Below, piece by piece: positions 62,329-64,000 of a stretch of DNA of 64,000 nt. The position numbers and the translations under genes were made by a program. Each line of letters opens with the position of its first letter. Position 1 is the stretch's first letter. The notes under the pieces were generated by a model. The model ran no database searches. It had not been told where the DNA came from and saw only the letters and a program-made list of their open reading frames with translations. Location: the NCBI GenBank assembly GCA_947493495.1, contig CANLRN010000012.1, forward strand, positions 24,478 to 88,477, written 5' to 3'. The stretch is from an uncultured Aquimarina sp. GTDB taxonomy: Bacteria; Bacteroidota; Bacteroidia; Flavobacteriales; Flavobacteriaceae.

Positions 62329-62805
62329 ATGAGCAAAGTATCTTATTACACCGCAGAAGGGCTAAAAAAATTACGAGAGGAGTTAAATAACCTCAAAGAC
62401 ATAGAGCGACCAAAGGCATCACAAGCAATAGCAGAAGCCCGTGATAAAGGGGATTTGAGTGAAAATGCTGAATATGATGCTGCAAAAGAAGCTCAAGGGT
62501 TATTAGAAATGAGAATCTCTAAATTAGAAGAAACACTATCAGGGGCCCGTTTAATTGATGAATCTCAATTAGACACCTCTAAAGCACTGATACACTCGAC
62601 TGTAAAAATAAAAAATCAAACGAATGGCGCACAGATGACTTACAAATTAGTTGCCCAGAGTGAAGCGGATCTTAAACAAGGAAAAATATCTGTAGATTCG
62701 CCTATTGGCAAAGGGTTGCTAGGAAAAAGTGTTGGTCAAGTTGCAGAAATACAGGTGCCTAATGGAATCATGAAATTTGATATTGTAGAAATCACTAGAG
62801 AATAA
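62329..62805 (+). CDS. greA: Transcription elongation factor GreA
   Basis: 158 residues from ATG 62329; an in-frame ATG at 62293 would lie within the leader hairpin and add 12 residues foreign to the family. N-terminal coiled coil (8-75) with the acidic tip DKGDLSENAEYDAAKEA, then a C-terminal FKBP-like domain with VDSPIGKGLLGKSVGQV. Stimulates RNA cleavage by backtracked RNA polymerase. Confidence 0.96.
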   Translation: MSKVSYYTAEGLKKLREELNNLKDIERPKASQAIAEARDKGDLSENAEYDAAKEAQGLLEMRISKLEETLSGARLIDESQLDTSKALIHSTVKIKNQTNGAQMTYKLVAQSEADLKQGKISVDSPIGKGLLGKSVGQVAEIQVPNGIMKFDIVEITRE

Positions 62806-62827
62806 GACTTTATCAACAGTATGACGG

Positions 62828-62859
62828 CCTTTCTTAATTTTCTTAAGAAAGGTTTTTTT
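62828..62859 (+). terminator. Terminator after greA
   Basis: Perfect 10-bp stem CCTTTCTTAA (62828-62837)/TTAAGAAAGG (62843-62852), then TTTTTTT. Confidence 0.92.
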
Positions 62860-62911
62860 ATATGCTAATTTTTAAAAGAAATACCATAATTTCGTAATGA
62901 AGTGATTTAAA

Positions 62912-63077
62912 CCCGCTTTATACATTTGAACTTCGTTATGAAGCTTTCAGATGCATAAAATATGATGTTTTATAAGTTTTAGCATAGCACCGCTACAGTG
63001 AAATTTAAAAATGTAGCGTAGCGTTATATTTTGCAGTAAATGGAAACTGGAATAGATTTTCTAAGGCATAAAACGGG
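62912..63077. mobile_element. Miniature element family B, copy 4 (complete, 166 bp)
   Basis: Ends CCCGCTTTATACATT (left) and GGCATAAAACGGG (right), flanked by perfect 5-bp direct repeats TTAAA (62907-62911, 63078-63082). Interior CATAGCACCGCTACAGTGAA and GCGTAGCGTTA match copy 3 closely. No ORF. Lies between greA and the HIT gene. Confidence 0.8.
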
Positions 63078-63100
63078 TTAAACCAGTAAAAATTCAAAGA

Positions 63101-63490
63101 ATGTCTACCCTATTTACTAAAATAATTAAAGGCGAAATCCCCTCGTATAAAATAGCCGAAGATGATAATTATTATGCTTTCTTAGATATTAATCCTAATG
63201 CCAGAGGGCATACATTATGTATTCCTAAAAAAGAAGAAGATAAGATCTTTGATTTAGATGAAGACACATATCAAGGACTCATGGCTTTTTCCAGAAAAGT
63301 GGCAATTGCACTAAAAAAATCAGTACCCTGTAAGCGTATTGGTATAGCTGTAGTAGGTCTTGAGGTACCTCATGTACACGTACATCTGATTCCTCTTAAT
63401 AAAATGAGTGAAATGACTTTTCAGGAAAAAATATCCATGTCTAATGATGAATTTACGGCATTAGCTAGTGATATTCGATCTAATTTATAA
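63101..63490 (+). CDS. HIT family nucleotide-binding protein
   Basis: 129 residues. Histidine triad HVHVHLIPL (91, 93, 95) and NPNARGHTLCIPKKE near residue 31. Such proteins (Hint-like) hydrolyse adenosine phosphoramidates. The start is 23 bp after an inserted family B element. 6 bp upstream of the thioesterase gene. Confidence 0.93.
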   Translation: MSTLFTKIIKGEIPSYKIAEDDNYYAFLDINPNARGHTLCIPKKEEDKIFDLDEDTYQGLMAFSRKVAIALKKSVPCKRIGIAVVGLEVPHVHVHLIPLNKMSEMTFQEKISMSNDEFTALASDIRSNL

Positions 63491-63496
63491 CATATA

Positions 63497-63910
63497 ATGA
63501 TAGATACAGATTTTAAATTGTCACTCCAACTTAGAATTGATTGGAGCGAAATGGACACCTATCAGCATGTAAATAATGTCAATTTCATGAAATACATGCA
63601 GAGCGCACGTGTACAGTTTTGGGAAGTCACAGGATTAGCAAAATTACATGCCGAAACTAAAAAAGGCCCCATGTTAGTATCTACCAAATGTGATTTTAAA
63701 CATCCATTATTTTTTCCAGGAAATGTAATTGTAAAGACCAAAGTAGCGTTTATTAAAAACTCAAGCTTTGGGTTGTATCATGAGCTGTATAATGACGATA
63801 GAATTTTGTGCGCTCAAGGTCAAGATGTAGCAGTTTGCTTTGATTTTAATATTAACAAAACTTTTCAGATCACTGATGAGTTAAGAGAATCGATAGGGGT
63901 GTATATGTAG
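63497..63910 (+). CDS. Acyl-CoA thioesterase (4HBT hotdog family)
   Basis: 137 residues. Hotdog enzyme with RIDWSEMDTYQHVNNVNFMKYM (catalytic Asp region) and FKHPLFFPGNVIVKTKVAF. Related to but distinct from the thioesterase at 46723. Acyl substrate unknown. In an operon with the HIT gene. Confidence 0.88.
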   Translation: MIDTDFKLSLQLRIDWSEMDTYQHVNNVNFMKYMQSARVQFWEVTGLAKLHAETKKGPMLVSTKCDFKHPLFFPGNVIVKTKVAFIKNSSFGLYHELYNDDRILCAQGQDVAVCFDFNINKTFQITDELRESIGVYM

Positions 63911-63943
63911 AAAGCATTCCATTTAACTAAATTTTAATAAGCT

Positions 63944-63985
63944 GATTGTAAGGTTGTTTCACAATCTTCTTTTTCTTTTTTTCAT
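63944..63985 (+). terminator. Terminator after the HIT-thioesterase unit
   Basis: GATTGT (63944-63949)/ACAATC (63961-63966) stem followed by a T-rich tract. Confidence 0.6.
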
Positions 63986-64000
63986 TGCCAAAAAAAGAAA

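Overview
The window is AT-rich chromosomal DNA from a member of Bacteroidota, almost certainly a marine Flavobacteriaceae. Gene content would fit Aquimarina or a close relative, but the genus is a guess. The evidence is: type IX secretion (T9SS) C-terminal sorting domains, a SusC/SusD pair, bacillithiol synthesis (BshB1), DUF4286/DUF4199/DUF2911 families typical of flavobacteria, and several promoters with the Bacteroidota -7 element TAnnTTTG.

Layout. 1-6154 (minus): two tandem copies of a DUF1800-DUF1501 gene pair, the outer one cut by the window edge. 6337-10139: LD-carboxypeptidase, YraN, then minus-strand methyltransferase, BshB1, MOSC and DUF427 genes. 10739-16290: a redox/regulatory cluster built from paralogues (two AraC regulators, two SDRs) plus OsmC, a CxxC AhpD-like protein and a flavin amine oxidase. 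16551-21351: plus-strand genes VOC, lipoprotein, DUF2911, DinB, then peptide deformylase, a small conserved protein and an M14 peptidase, with nested miniature transposons between DinB and deformylase. 21451-23067: a secreted GH16-CBM13 glycosidase. 23068-25610: a gene-poor stretch holding a ParDE toxin-antitoxin pair and, unmarked by long ORFs, a 43-residue peptide with a double-glycine-like leader. 25611-34838: tRNA-Leu(CAA), prs, rplY, pth, ribF, an HTTM membrane protein, a relic secreted protein, serS and a TPR protein. 34877-43059 (minus): a SusC/SusD/VCBS-ASPIC nutrient-uptake locus placed between housekeeping genes. 43910-53368: DUF4286, rsmA, mgtE, thioesterase, cupin, oxidoreductase, a SerA-like dehydrogenase, an HD protein, a membrane-tethered LuxR regulator, DUF4199 and DUF1801. 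53582-54988: an expansin-CBM6 protein with a T9SS tail. 55070-57602: a decayed region with miniature transposons, an IS4-type relic and the remains of a mannoside-use locus (broken Na+/solute symporter, intact ManA, broken GH92). 57733-63910: a methyltransferase, tRNA-Leu(UAG), M20 dipeptidase, MoeB-rhodanese, lipoprotein, greA, HIT protein and thioesterase.

How parts fit. Secreted polysaccharide-active proteins (GH16, expansin, the relic 31 kb protein, the GH92 relic) and SusCD point to a polysaccharide-degrading lifestyle using T9SS export. The strongest non-routine signals are the small leader-peptide gene beside ParDE, three families of non-autonomous elements with readable target-site duplications (one insertion nested in another), the duplicated DUF1800/DUF1501 cassette combining a twin-arginine motif with a T9SS tail, and the expansin fusion. 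No CRISPR array, prophage, rRNA or obvious new defence system is visible.
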